Made by a program: the position numbers and the translations under genes. The notes below the pieces were generated by a model that ran no database searches, was not told the DNA's origin, and saw only the letters and a program-made list of their open reading frames with translations. A stretch of DNA of 64,000 bases from Tyto alba. Taxonomy: Eukaryota > Chordata > Aves > Strigiformes > Tytonidae. The stretch lies in assembly GCF_018691265.1 (NCBI RefSeq), contig NW_024881296.1, positions 644,779 through 708,778 of the forward strand, in the 5' to 3' direction. Shown one piece after another: positions 46,901 through 61,635 of the stretch. Position 1 is the first letter of the stretch, and the number at the start of each line of letters is the position of its first letter.

Positions 46901-49900
46901 TCAATACATGTTGTAGGGCCTTTTAGGGCAACTCACTGTGATGAAGTCCCCTAGCTGTCCTGGCCTTTGTCCCTTCCAAGGATTTCTACATGAGATGTGT
47001 GATATTTAGTAACTGCATTCCTCATTTGTCAGCCTTCTTTCAGGATTGCAAAACACACACCTAAAAAAATATTCCATTGCTCGATCACGCTAACAGAAGT
47101 CATATTAATTAAGAATATGTTTGTATAATTACATGGGAGAGGTGCATTGCACAGCAGTTAAAGCACATGCAACATCTATAATAAGCAACCCTGTGTGTAA
47201 GATATTATTACAGAACAGGGTTCTTGGTCTGAAAGAAAGAAGTAATTTTAAAATTGATGCCAACTCTTTGGTGTTTTCTAGGTCACATAAATTGTTATTA
47301 GGACGTGATACATTTAAATACCAAAGCACATGAAATCATATTTTATCTGACTCAATAGGAATAATAATTCTATAGCATTTGCTGAATAAAGTCAAACACA
47401 TTTCTTCCAACGAGTTAATTGAAAATGTATCATTTACATACAACAGCCAGATCTGATGGGCTATTGTAAAACTTCTATTTTCTTTTGACCACTTCACCTA
47501 AAAGAATAAACATTGGTTCAATCAAATTTTTGCATCTTAAATTTATAATGATTACTTTGTTTAGAGCTAACTCTTCTCACAGACCCAATAAACAGAGTTG
47601 CACACACTCTGTGATAAAGATTTGCAGGCTAAAAAAGCTGTTAGCAGGGCAGCCCAACTGTCCTTAGGCAAGCAAGCTCCCCATTTAGTGCTTAAAACAT
47701 GTAGCGATACATAGAAATAATGTGCATATGCTCAGCAAAGTCATTTTTATGCCTTCTTTTTAATTTTAATATCAAAGTATTCCAAAGCTCAATTATGCTT
47801 CATTAGTGAAACTGTGACTATCCCACTTAATTATTTTAATATCTCAGGATTAGACAAGGAATGCAGAATTTTGGTAAAGCAGACAACGAAGGAAACACAT
47901 TGACTGTTCCAAGAAAAAAAAGCTTTATTTCATGTTTTGAGCCAATCAATGATGAGCCACAGATATTGTATTACAGATGATTGCTTTAATCCTAAGGCAT
48001 TTTAGGGTGTATTTGAAGTAACACAAGGGAAGCTTGTTTTGATATATTCACAATATAAAGCTGCTAGGAGATGGCTGCTAGATTCACACAGTGCAAGTTA
48101 AGTTCTCTTTCCCCCTTTGAAACCAAAACCAGCAAATACTTGCAAGCAGACTTAAAATAACACAACAACTTATCACACAACTCCTTTCTGAGATATCTCT
48201 TTTCCTTCTGCACATCACAAAAACAGAACTACAGGTACACTCTCATTCATCCTGTGTTACAAATCTTTCATTTGCAGCTGCTAACTTCTCTGTACACACT
48301 TCTCACAAGTTTCTAAACACCGTTTTCACCTTCATTGACTTCAGAAACGCACAGAAATACAGCTTTACACAATGGCACCACCTACTGTTTAGAATACCAA
48401 TTTTCAATCCTTACACTGACCTCAACTTCTTTCCTTTCACTCAGAGTTGCTGAAAAATAGAACTATTTCAATGAGCACATTTCTTTCAAATGAGACTCAT
48501 CGCACTTTCTGCCAGTTTGCATTTGTCTTGCATACCCCGAATTACCTACAACACGACCTCTGCAAGCATATTCTTAATTTAGTTACCAGTTGGTTTTCAT
48601 TGAAAAGAAATGCATAGGTCCCAATGGATGACCTGTTTTGTGATCAAAGCCAATAAAACTGTCTTTAAAGCAGGATCTAACTGGTTGGTTAAGTGGAAAT
48701 CAAGCTACACATATATGTATTTTAAACCATTATCCAAGAAAGTAAAAATGCAAGTCTTGAAAAAAATGTTTATTTAAAAAATTAAAGGCAGGCATTATCG
48801 TATTAGAAAAATGTGTCATTCAGTGCCCAAGCTTGTCTTTTATCATGACAGGCATGCTGGTAGCCTTGCCATTTAGAAGTGTCAAACCACCTTACTAATT
48901 TTACAAGTCTACTTAAAGTTATGAATAACTTTGCAAAACTTCATATCTGTGAGCTCAAATACAAATAAATCTCCATCAGGTTGACTTTTCTTTTCTGGAG
49001 GCAGAAAGCGAGGTAACTTTGGAGCAAAAATGGTTCCATTGCTTAAAACTCTACCAATTTTTTCTTTAAAACAATTTCAAATTTTGCAGGGTGGATCTTT
49101 ATCTTTGAAACACATCCCCCTACTCCCCCTACTATAGCTAGGCTGGCCCTTAAAAAAAAAGTAATCTGTGGACTTCAGTGGGAAAGTCATCATGTTGTTC
49201 ACAACTGTCCAGTAAAAAAAAAAATCACCATCAGCAAATAAGGTTCACAAAAGTTCCATTCCTGCTTAGGAGGCTCCAGCCTCCCAGTTTTCAATTCTCC
49301 TTAGGCAGTACCTAACCCTTTCAGCCCTCTCCTAAGTCACAACACACCACGATCTTCAGTCTCCTGCATTTCAAAAAAAAAACATCTGCTTATTCCCACA
49401 CAGGTTTAGTCCAGTGCACACTGGATACAGGGATTCAGAGTAACCTTCCCAATTCGCTTGCTTCAGAAGTCGGAGGCAGAATAAGGACCTCAACCAGAGT
49501 TCCCACACCCAGCAACTTCTATCTCTCCATTACAGGCACAGCTGATCCCAAATTTTAGGTAACAGGTATGTTTTGAAATGCTTAGTGCTAATGAAAGAAA
49601 ACACAGATATCGTCTCTATCCCTGAATCTTAGTTTAATTCTGTGGTGGTTAAAGCAACCTGAGCCACATTAGGAAGAGTCTTCAACTCCTTACCTTCAAC
49701 GTACAGCGCATAAATTCCCTGCCTGTCTTGTAATACTGAAGGATTTACACTGCAGAAATATTCCCATCCCATTGATCTCACCTACTTTTCCCAATGTAAA
49801 TGGTTAATACTGCTCCTCCATCTCATATGCTCCTCCTCACAAACCTAGTCTTTGCTTCAGATACAATCCTTCTCTCTGTACTACTCTTCCACCTGCTAAT

Positions 49901-52900
49901 TTCTTCTTTACCTCCTGCAAGCACTCATGTAATTTATTTTCAAAAAATATTTGGATCTTTTAAATTGCTGGCTATACTCAAGTCACATTTGTTCAATCTG
50001 AATAAAGACAAAATCTATAAAGGCAAATTTTATCAAAAAATACCTACACTTTTTTCTCAGATATTTACAAAGGATTCCACTGCATAGTATTTGAGGTCCC
50101 TGATTTAGTGGTCCCACATCCCCCTGAGTCACCAATATAATGAAAACACCAGTTTTCTAGAACTTTCTTCTGCACCTTTTTGCACACATAAAGCTTTATA
50201 AACCTTTTGCCAAAATTTTTTAATATTACACCATCAAGGGAGCTCCAAGAGTTCACGTCTGTGGGTTAAGGGAGGCGTGGCAAAGGGGGAAATGAGGAGT
50301 GTGTTTCATACACAGGAGGGCACAACATCACTGCTGATATTACTCTTAAAAGATGATGCTGGGTAGTAGTGGAGTTCCTTACAGGCATCTCCAAAATTCC
50401 AGAATAGATTCCTATTAAAGCCAGTTCAATTAATTGGATACCCTGTACCCCAACTTGTTCTTTAGATTGCAAACCTCTTCAGCCTTAAGAATAACATCAC
50501 CATGTTCACTATGAGATAGCACAAAACCAATCGTCAGCAACTGTGCCGCAACACCCAGATCCCCAGCACAGAAGGTCCTGAGAATGGACCCTCTTTAAGA
50601 AAAGCCAAAACTGTTGATCTTCCTTCAGTTGTGCCGGTACAACCGTTTATAAGGCCATACAAAGAAAAATGTTCAATTCAAAACCAATTCAATTCTCTGA
50701 ACCAGCTCATCAGGCAACCCTACAAATAGTTTACCAGTGCAATTATGGTAGTGATGCAAGAACAAAACACGAGCTGTGCCAGCTGGAAGGGTTGCCAAAA
50801 ACTTGCCTCTTAAAACTGCATTCTCAGGGGAAATATAATGTGAACCACTGATATCTTCAACATGGTTTCATCTGGAGACAGTTGGACACTACAGTCCCAC
50901 GAGGAGAGGATACCTCAGAAGGTGACTGGAACAGTGCTCCTGTTTCTCCCCAGCACAGCAGTACAAGTTGGGTGGGCAGTGTCACCAAGCAAGCCTATCT
51001 TCTACTGGCTATCTAAAAGCTTTGACTGGGCAGAGATGGTTTACCCCAAGACATCTGTACTCCTCCTTTTTCCCCATTGTTCAGCCCCCTGGACTGCAAT
51101 ACCACAGGCGTTGCATAAGAGCTTCTGAACAACCACAAGCTACAGCCTGGCATTTTAAGAGAAACCAAAACCAGTCATGGTTTACGTTAATATGCCAGAC
51201 TATAATCTGGGATGATTCAACTTGTTTTTTATAGCAGCAGAGGCTGGAACAACTAGAGGCATCTCACAGTGACCTGTTCCTCACAAACTGAGCCATGCTT
51301 GCATCCTTTATTCTTGTGTTCTGCCCACTCTCTGTTCTCCACATGGCAGGAAGGGGAAACAACCGTCTGTGTGCTAGCTCCTCTGGGGGGCCAAGACAGC
51401 AGCAGCACATCAGAAAACCCCAACTATCTTGCACTGCATTACGGGCAGGTAAGCAGAAGCTTCTTCTCCTCTTTTCTTCTTTCTGAAGAAAAGGAAGGTG
51501 GAGACAGAGCAATGAAGGTTATCGGTTCAACCGCTGAAGGTAAAGGAGTAAACCAACTGAAGACTGTGACAAATGTTTTTGTCCTTCCTCAATAAAATGG
51601 GATTATAGGTAACCTGAAAATTTAAATTCACCGCTCTGCTTGGTCACAGCCTAGAAAAATGAGGTAGGCTGTGTCAGATGCAAATCAAAAGGCAAAATTA
51701 GGCACAAATGAGCAGAAGGCCACATGATAACTCCATCTCTGTGGACTGAAAGGCCATAAAGGTAACAAATTCCTAATAAAGGTGATAGTGATGACACAGG
51801 CGATGATGAAGAAAAAGAAGAAGAATGGTATTTTGACAAGCAGATATACTAAAAGCTGTTCAAGATTGGGCTTGTACAGTGAAACCTGGACACATGGCAG
51901 GGACTACACAGAAATCCCCCCTAGGATGAAGGCCTGTCACATGAGACTGCTGCTACCCACTTCCTAAAGTAAATATGAAACAGCAGAACAAAGAAATACA
52001 TATTCCTGATCAAATTATCATAAGTGGAGAGAACTGTCATTGATTGCATGCCCAATGTAATTGCGTTTGCATGTATGTGTCAGAGCTATGACTCATCTTC
52101 AACACAAACAATCTAATTAGATCTGAAGAAGTTTAAAAGTCCTTGTTTGGGTCCCTTATAAGCAGAAAAATCCCTATTGCAAAAACCCCAATTTCCATAC
52201 AGGTAGAAGAATCCTGCAAGTGTATCTAGAAGGTGAACTGAACATCTCTGCACAGCTAAGTATTGCAGTAGTCATGGAATTAAATTGTTTATTCTTTATC
52301 TCCACAGCTTTTGAATGGGGACACTGAAAGACTGAGGGAGAAGACAAAGGATACAGTTGCCCTAGTTCAGGGCACCAATTCTTGAACAGGGCAGGGTATC
52401 GCAGGACAGATACAATGGCTCTCATTCCAGTTGTCCACCTAATTATCTTTTTCTTGGGGATGAAGGGGTTCTCACCCTGTTGCAGGGTGGCTCAGCTACT
52501 TGTGAAATGAGTATTTCACAGTTCTGAACTGATGCAAGGTACAGCTCAGTGCCAATGGTACGCTTGCACCAATTTCAATTTTCCTTAATTTGCCAACCTG
52601 TAATTCGTGGAGCTGCTATATAAGCAACTGAATTGCCCCTGAAGCAGAGGCAGCGCAATAACCACCCAAGGTAAACTGTCCCAGACTGTGAATCAGATCT
52701 CGGAGGCATCTCATGCCCCTGTAAGCCCCAGTTTAGAAGTAGAAGCACTTGGTACTCTGTCTGGTTAATTAATGCATGTTGCCACCTTAAGGGGAGCCTG
52801 AAAATATTGCTAAGAGTTTGATAAGTCCATCGTGCTGATTGCTTAATGTAGATGGTCATACATCAGCTTTCCTTTCCAAGTAGATTTACATAGCAAATAT

Positions 52901-52960
52901 GAAGTAAATAGACAAAGCTTCCTTGCATCTACAATGAGGATCTGAGAAAATTAGATCCTC

Positions 52961-52963
<3 letters not shown>

Positions 52964-52993
<30 letters not shown>
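52964..52993. repeat. Poly-A tract, 30 A
   Basis: Uninterrupted A run on the plus strand. Confidence 0.95.
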
Positions 52994-52998
<5 letters not shown>

Positions 52999-54498
52999 GC
53001 TAAGCTGTTGTGTTGCCTAGCAGTATCAATTTGTATCTGTGCTACTTGATACTGTATAGAAGGAATACATTACTGCTGTATTCTACTCACCCTGAACTGG
53101 GATTTCCCTTTGCTAAGGGTGTGACACACAGTGAAGTCCAAAAACAGGAGGCCCGGCCTAATTCAAAAGATCCATGGTGGCAAAAAGTTTAAGAAAGGAG
53201 AACCAGTGGTGCTGAAGCATGTTATCCGCAACAATTTTCAAGGTACTCACAGAAGGGAAGAGTGACTGACTTTGTTTTCAGGCTTTGTATATTGATCAGT
53301 CAATGAAGTATGACTCAGTGTTAGGGGAGTTTTTGCTGTTAGGCAGAAAAACAGTGTCAGAGGAAAAGCTAAGGGAAAGGGGAAGATCCTCTGGGTAAGC
53401 TGTGGCAAAGATCTCGTTTTTCATGCTAGGAGAAAGTCCATCATCAGGCAGGCTGTTGCTCTGCACAATTACAGGCCATCAAGTTTTATTCAAGACATTT
53501 GATTTCTCCTCAGTTTCAGGTGTCACTTTCTCTCTCACGGTGTAGCTCTCATCCCACCTGACAGAACAAGGCAGACTTCCCGCTCTGCCTTACAGCCTTA
53601 TGCCACGTCAGTCCGGGTATCGATAGGATCAGTCAGGATCAGTCTTTATGAAGAAAGTCTGGCTGTGTCCCCCCCGTGCCAGGAGTCAAGCTCTGCTCAT
53701 CCTCCCTTTGTGAGGAAGGCTCACGTGCAGTCTGGTCAGTGGCCCAAAAGTGAGACGTGAATTCAGGGGAGATGCAAGCTTTGGAAAGCTAACTGTTGAA
53801 CCCGAAGGTCTTGGAAGACACAGGCAAACTCCAGTTTTTCAAAACCTAGTTTAAAATGTCTGCTCCAAAGAACACGGATATCAGTGACTTCAGGATGTGG
53901 AAAAACCTTTAAAAATCTTAAGAGAAAGAAAGCCCTCAGCAATTTTTCTGAGCTTCATCCTTAGACAGACTGGCAAAATCTTTTTGCTTTCTTCTGCCAA
54001 AAACCAATAGGCCTAGACAAACACATAGCACATACTTCAGTTACAGCAATTGAAGTCATAAGAAACTGAAAATAAGCTCTTACAACAAAGAATTAGGCAA
54101 CCTTTCTGACCTCGCCCACAGCAAGTCATTCAGTCCACTGAACTATTTCACATGCAGTTAAATATTTGGAAGTGTCTTTTGTTCTTTATATGCGTCTAAG
54201 TGACTTCCAAATTTATGTGGGCTTGGATATAAATGCTATGCTGTATACAACACCTAAGCAAAGTGTACAACTGACAACAGGTAATATCCTTCCTAATAGA
54301 ATATTTATTTTGAAGGGACTAGATCAGTCTTTATTAAAAACGTTATTTTAATACTCCATAAAATTATGTTTATTCTCTATCCTTAAAAATGCTAAATGCA
54401 GTTTTAATATCCTCTTATAAACAGAATGCTGTCAAAAAAAAAGTTAACATTTTATGTTTAGGTTATCTCTCTCTTGAAACAACCCAGAAATGAATATT

Positions 54499-54588
54499 TT
54501 TTATTCAAGGCTATTTCTTATATTTAACATAAGAATATTTACTTTTATTCAAGGCTATTTCTTATATTTAACATAAGAATATTTACTT
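54499..54588. repeat. 44-bp tandem duplication, two exact copies
   Basis: The unit containing ATTCAAGGCTATTTCTTATA starts at 54499 and again at 54543, exact over about 90 bp. Exactness in otherwise diverged DNA points to a recent duplication. Confidence 0.95.
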
Positions 54589-57500
54589 ATTTACTGATAT
54601 TAATATCTAAACTATTTAAATTAGTTACCTGAACTAAAAGAGGATCTGAATCCTGATTTAACTCGGGATAAAATTAGTCTTTTTTCCACAAAGAGAAATC
54701 TCTCACAATAAAATTATTGCCCCAAATCTTCCCTCAGCTCCAAAATCAAGCTTGATATTTCATTACATTTCCTCCTTCTTTTGCAGTTTGAGGAATGCTA
54801 ACTGTGCTTGTGTTCACAGTGACAAATACAGATGACAACCAAGGAAGCAATTACAATAAATGTCTGATCTGCCTCCACTAAAAACACATACTTCAGCTTC
54901 AAAACAATATGCCACGCAAATTGAGTAAACCCCACCTGACACAAAAATTACCAATGTTTGTCATGTCTGAACATATTTTTTGACTAAATTAAACAAGCAA
55001 ATCTTGCCTTTATCAACTCTCCTAAAAGAAAAAGAATATTCAGCCGCTTAAAAAGCAACTCCCATGTAGTGTGTTTCTGTCACTTTTTCTTGAAAGATAG
55101 TTCTGGGCACTTGTAAACTGTGAAAATTATTTTTTTTAAAATGGCATCTAGATTCTTCGTGGATTTCACTGGCAGTTGTGTTTGCAGCTTTGAAGTCTCC
55201 TCCAGGTCTGTCATTTGGTAAGGCTGTTGATGGGTGCCTGGGGTGCTTTGTCCTCCGGGAGGCTATTTTCCTTTAATTCATCTCTGATTAGAAGCAATTT
55301 ATGCATTTTCATCTGTTTTATGTAAAGATCAAAGGGATCATGGAACCCAATGTTGACCCTATTATAGGCAAAAGATGCAGGCTGCACATTTTTGCTTGGT
55401 TCCATTTTAAGCCTCAAAGCACCCGTTCATACTACTTAGTTCTTGATACATCTTTCATAAACCAGCATTTTACATGGAGACCAAGTAGCACCTATTCTCT
55501 TGACTGTACATACATGCGTGGCTTTATATTTATGTAAAGCAAAGTTGTGGGGTGAAATTCCCATTTTCAAATCTGCTGATTATTTGCAAATAACAAACAA
55601 ATAAAAGATTAAATTCAATATTGCTATAATAATACTCTTCTCAGTGGTCCCATTAATAAACTTGTGACACTTCATCTAATCACAGACTGATTTAGCTGGC
55701 CCTTCATCAGAAAGTTCTTTCAAAGCTTTCTCAATTTTTCTTTCCTGTCTTCAAGTTACAGTAAAGACTGACTTTTACACAACTTAAATAGAAATTTTTC
55801 ACAACACAAAGACAACTTTAAAATTGATTCCAATACAATCAATATTCAGTAGCCATTGATATTAATGACATTGATATTGACATTGTTTCCATCAACAGAA
55901 GAGCAAGAATACAGATGTCACTGAAGCTTATCTGAAGTGAAAAGAACTGCATAAGGAAGTTTTATTTTCTGTTTTTTTAAGCAAATTTGGTACATATGCC
56001 AGCAAACACGTGGATATGGGGAACTTCCAGGATGTTGTCCCGAGCAAGTAAACACATGTTGTAAAAGCAAATGCCTCTTCTTACTTCCAGTCAGTTCAAG
56101 ATGACTCCCTCTTCCTTTTTCTTACTAATCACGTGTAGAACAGGGAGAAAATTTTGTGAAGACCAGCAGATAGAAGTGGGGAAAGCCCACCAAAAATCTA
56201 CTTTGGTGGAAAAGACATAGCACTGTGTTTGGGAAGGCTTCTCATGTAGCAGCATTAGGAGAACAAAGACTGGCGCGGATGGTTTGGCATTTTAAAGGCA
56301 AAGAACTAGTTTTGTATTTAGGAAGCAATGTCCTGAAGAGGATGTTCCAAGTGATGGACTTGCAGTAAATGGTGGCTTTTACCTTGAGAACAGTGGAGTC
56401 TACCCCTACCAACTTCATAAACTTTGCTAAAACATACCATGGTCATTCTTTCACAGGAATGACAGAGGGGCTGTGTGAAGCAATAGATGTGCAAGAGAAC
56501 AGCATTGAAAAAAAACAATCAGGAACTGTACAGCTGATTTTTTATCACGATAACCCTAACAAGATGAGAATATTTAGAATTTATATGTTGTAAAACAGAA
56601 AAAAATATTCATTACATTGTAAAGGACTTTGCAATTTTCTCCCCCAGGCCCCTGTTTTTGCTCAACCTGAGTTACCACACACCATTTAAAAAAAAAAAAC
56701 CAACACCACTCCAGGCATTCTTACCACTCTACTTATGAAACTTGTGACACTTTCTATGGATTAAAAAAAAAAAAATTCTTAAATGTATTCCAGTGTTCTC
56801 GTGTGCTTGCATGCTTCCATAGAAGCCATTGTTGGGATTTTGCTGGCTATCCCCAATCTCCCAAAGCCAGGCATGTGGTAACTCAGGTCGAGTGCAAACA
56901 GGGACCTGGAGGAGATGAGTGTTCATTACAGGGTAATGGCCATTTTTACTACTTTCCAACACAAAAACACTTCAAAAATCTTGAAAGCCACAGTTCCAAA
57001 ACCAGACAGGCTGAATTCTCAGTTTGCATCATTAACACCACTGCACTAAACTCAGGTCTTTGCTAGTTTATAATATATGAGGCCTGAAGAACATGCAGAA
57101 GAGATACTAACACACCCCCTCCACGAAACAACTCCAGCTTATAGAACAATTTACGAAATAATTACAGTAGAGAACCTCAGGCCGTCAATCCTATCCATAG
57201 AAAAAAAAAAATAATTGAACTCTCCGAAAAAGAATCTGAATTCAAGACAAATTCTAAGACAAAAGCAGCCATAGGGAAAGAAACACCACTGACAAAGAAA
57301 ACACAATTAGAAGAGCTCTTTAAATTTCAACAGGCAAGAAAACTTAGGAGATACTTAGGGGTGAATATTCCAGGAGAAATGGAAAGACTACGCAAAAATT
57401 AAATGCCACTTTTAAAAAACATAAATTACATTGGAAAAATATGGAAACTTCCAAATTCATTCCTAGGGAGCAATAACCCTCTGCCTTTTTCAGGTCTGAC

Positions 57501-60500
57501 CTCCCCCCCTTGCCTAGGGATCCCTTAAATTGCATTCAGAGACATGTAATCAAGTTTATATGGTAAAGGAATGAGAATAAAATTGCCCAAGGCCAAAAGG
57601 AAGGTCCTGTTTGGGGGAAAGTGGTGGGGCAGGGGAAGAACAGAGAACGGACCCTACCTTTCCTCTCAGAAAACTGTTACAAAGTCACACACAGAAAGGC
57701 CTTGGCTGATTTTTGGTAGAATTTCAGGTTCTGTTACCACTTAACAGAAATCAAGTGGAAAAATTATCTTGGAATGGGTTAAAAACTGAAAGGGCGTAAA
57801 TGAAAATGTACATGTAACAAACTGACATAGGGAAAAAAAGGATATAGCAATTAAATGCCTGTTGTTTGGGTGGTTTTGTTTTTTTTTTTTTTTAAATCAC
57901 TTTATGCTCCTTTGAATCCCTGAAAAATTTTCCTTGGATTTTTCTGAGCCCTCAGACCAAGACATCTGACAAAAGGAGAAACAGGTGGTTTGACTAGAAA
58001 TGGTTTATTCCTTATGAGAAACAAAATTTGTCTGCTAAAAGTACTTGGCCTTGTTCTCTTCTTGTGGAATCCAAGAGTTCACTCCAAAGATCTTGTGGAA
58101 ACACTTGGCATGCATATCTTATAATTAAGTAGAAGATAAATTACCTAGCTAGTGTTTCAGAAAGGCTTATGCAGTTTGTTTTCACATTGCCATGAGGTAT
58201 TATCTAATATTTCTGTTTATTCTAAATCTAAAGGTCTGTTTCAAAAATAAACAGAATCTGTTTCCTCCATTGTTGTCATGATGTACGATACTGACGAGCA
58301 CCTTAAAACATACAGTCCGATTAATTTTAGACAAAGCCTTATTGTGCTAAATATTAATACCTCTAAAACAGTCTTCCTAAATATGGAGTGCCTCTAGCAC
58401 TGTAAACTTAAGATACATCAGCGTGCCCATGAAAGCACACTGGGCATCTGGTCCCAGTCACATCAGGCGCTGATGGCGCGATCCGTGCATCAGCACAGCA
58501 CAAGGCACCCTGGCTGGCCAGACCAAGTCCAGCTCAGTAATTCCTCCATCCAGCCCTTCACCTCCAAACGCCACCAGCTCCACCTTCCACAGCAGGGCAG
58601 AAAATCACCTCCTTTGCCTTCAAACCTCAGTCGGTGTATCTGAATTCAGAGCTGGCTCCGCAAGGAAGACAGTTCAGAAGCTAACCACAGACTGCTGCAC
58701 GCTCACAGAAACACGGCGACCCCGGGCATCAGAAGAACACCCACATTAAAAAATGGCCCCTCCAAAAGAACAGACACCGATTCACAGATATGAGGTCAGT
58801 CGATCTCTCTGTCCTGCTGGTTTTGACAAGGGATTTCAGAGCGGTTAGGACAGAAACATCCCTCCCTAGACTCTGTTGTTCTAAAATGATGAAGTCAATA
58901 CAGCAACGTGTGCAATGCTCAGCTGCACCGCTGTGCTTCCGGACGTTCTAACTCCATCACACTTTGTGTGGTACTTAACTTTCACTTATATGATTTATAG
59001 AAAAACTGCAGACAAAAATCAATGCGTTTATCCTAAGGTACCTCCACAAACCACTCTCGCAGAGGAAGCCACTAAGTAATTTTGCTAAGAATTTGGCCTT
59101 TTATTTAAGATAAACATTTGCTTGTATACTACTTATTGCAGCTGCTTTTAACAACACTTAAAAGAATAATTCAGTTTTTTTTCCATCATTCCAAACAATG
59201 AAATATCAAGTCAACTACTGGGACAGACTGCTTTTCAAAAATGTCAAGACCGTGGTTGGACTGATTTCCTTTCACACAAAGCCTAAGAAAACAGTTTGGA
59301 AAAGCCCAATGATGGCACTCTGCTGCAGGCTGAGTGGCACGGCATTTTGCATCATCCAACAGACTACAAAAACGACGGAGATTTGATGGGTAAATTATGC
59401 AACCATCACACTGGCAAAAAAACAAATATGACGCATACATGTTTTTATAGAGGAATGATCTGTTCTTGATTGTTCAGACACCTGAGCAGCAGTTTTGCAT
59501 ATTATGCATCACACACACATCTCAACACAAATGTAAATGTGATGATAGATTTATTGTTTGGAGATATGACGCTCTCTGTGTTCCTAAGTCTATTGTGAAC
59601 TACTGCAACAGCCACAAGAAACACATATACACCATAGTCAAAATTTTCTACCAAGCACAAAGAAACAAAGAAGTTTCCTGTATTTGTCATATACTTCCTG
59701 GTAGTCCAGAACAGAGAGAAACAGCAGATACCTTCTGAGTAGGTCAACACTGTCTGGGTAACACCAAAGGAGGAATTTCATACAGAATGGAAAATGGGTA
59801 TTTTCTTCTTGTGCAAACACCTGGCGTACTTCCATTACTTTCTGGCTCGTACACTTTAAGCTCACAAGAACACACCAAGTACTATGTTAAGAGGCAAACT
59901 TGAGGGTATGCTTATGTAAAAAGTTTAGTTTGGATAGTATTTTTAGCTCAAAACACTGACACGTTCAAAATGTTAGTTCTGGTTAGAACACTGAAATAGA
60001 ACAGAGGTAAGAACTAAACTGTTTCTATATATTGCAACTGGAAAACAAACCAGCGTGCTGCCCACAAGCAGAAGAGAGAGTCATTCAGCTGATTCTCCTG
60101 AAAAAGTAAGATTTACAAATTTTCCCCACCTATTCCATAATTTCAGATAACAAATTAATGAAGAATTAGATTATGCCTACAGAGAAGTTCTTTGAGTTTA
60201 TTTTGCAAGACAGTAATTTGAAAGTAAATTCCTTTAAAAGCAAACTAGAAACACATATGACAAGAACTGCATTTTTTACCTTAACGAACACTGTATTTTC
60301 AAGATATCTGTTTTTCTGGTTTAGGTAAGTAAAGATGATAATAATTTTTACTTCTATGATGATATACTTTCAGTTTTGCACAAAGTCATGTGTCTAAGAA
60401 ATCACTAGAAAAACCTTTCAATAAATAAAATTTAAAAGCTTGTTTTAGAGACATGCAATGTTATGTAGCAGCCTTTTAGAAATAAAAGCCAGTTTAAAAA

Positions 60501-61597
60501 AAAAAACTTTTTTTTTCTCAAACATTTGCATCTCAGATTAATTTTTAAAGTCTTCTATAAATCTTCAACATTGTTCAGATATATATAACAGAAACGTGAA
60601 ATGTGGCAAAAGTCGACATGTTAATTTATTGCAGTCTGTAATCAAGAATCTATGCCGATCTTCGGAGAAGATAAACTAAAAAACAGATGCTCATTCTATG
60701 GAAGAGATAAAAGCAAATGGGAAACTGTGAAAGTGTTCCAGAAATGCAAATGCATACATCATTTGTGCTAAAGGCAACACCAACATTCTCCCTTAAACAA
60801 AGCAATATATCAACATGTAAGAACAAGGAAGCATTTTTCTGTCAGCAGAAAGCAGAGAAAACATTGCCAGTGACGAATAAGCAATCAAAATAAAAACAAA
60901 ATGGCAACAAGAATTACACAATACTTAATTTTATTTTCAGTGTGCTTGTTTGCCACAACATATACAGGTTGTAACCCAAAGGACATACAAACTGTGAATG
61001 GCACTGTAACTTGTCTGATTTTCTGTGTATTGGTGATCTACAAGCCCAACACTACAATGTCATCCTCATATTCCCAAACCTCCATGTTAGTTTCTCACTT
61101 TTCCCTCAAGTTTCCCAAATTCCTTCTACATTACATTCAGTTCATTCACTTCTTTGTAGCCATACCCTTCAATTCCCTTTTCTTTCCTCTCCTCTGTCAC
61201 TACATGCAACTCTCATGCCAGCCAAGCACAAAGCAGCACACCGTGGCTGGTCTGAAGCAACAACCTTTCTCAGCAATCAGTAAGAACATATTTAATGATC
61301 AATATCCAAGGCCAAAAAAAAAAAAAAAATCCTTGAGCTCAGGTCTTTTCTTTTCACAGCATTTTCTTGAGGAGTCTGGGGAACAGAGCACCAGTTTGGA
61401 TGTCCTTAGCTTTGCACAAAACTCACACACATTCGGAGCTTTTAAGGCCTCTACCTTATCCAGCAAATCAGCCAACAAGCTCCAAAAATGAATGCAGGAA
61501 CCGAAAGTTAGGCTGTGTGATCACTTGTCCCTTCAGGTAATCAAACTGAAAAGCTGTTCCCTTACTCAGCAGTTTTGGCTTACAGGAGTCAGGTGAT

Positions 61598-61601
<4 letters not shown>

Positions 61602-61631
<30 letters not shown>
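61602..61631. repeat. Poly-A tract, 30 A
   Basis: Uninterrupted A run on the plus strand. Confidence 0.95.

Positions 61632-61635
<4 letters not shown>

Larger units (their letters stand above)
42720..54498. other. No gene recognised
   Basis: AT-rich DNA. It contains a possible ancient repeat near 43078-43170, a CA/CG microsatellite at 43750-43780, an inverted repeat at 43915-43954 and a 30-A tract at 52964-52993. All open frames are short and without recognisable domains. Confidence 0.5.
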
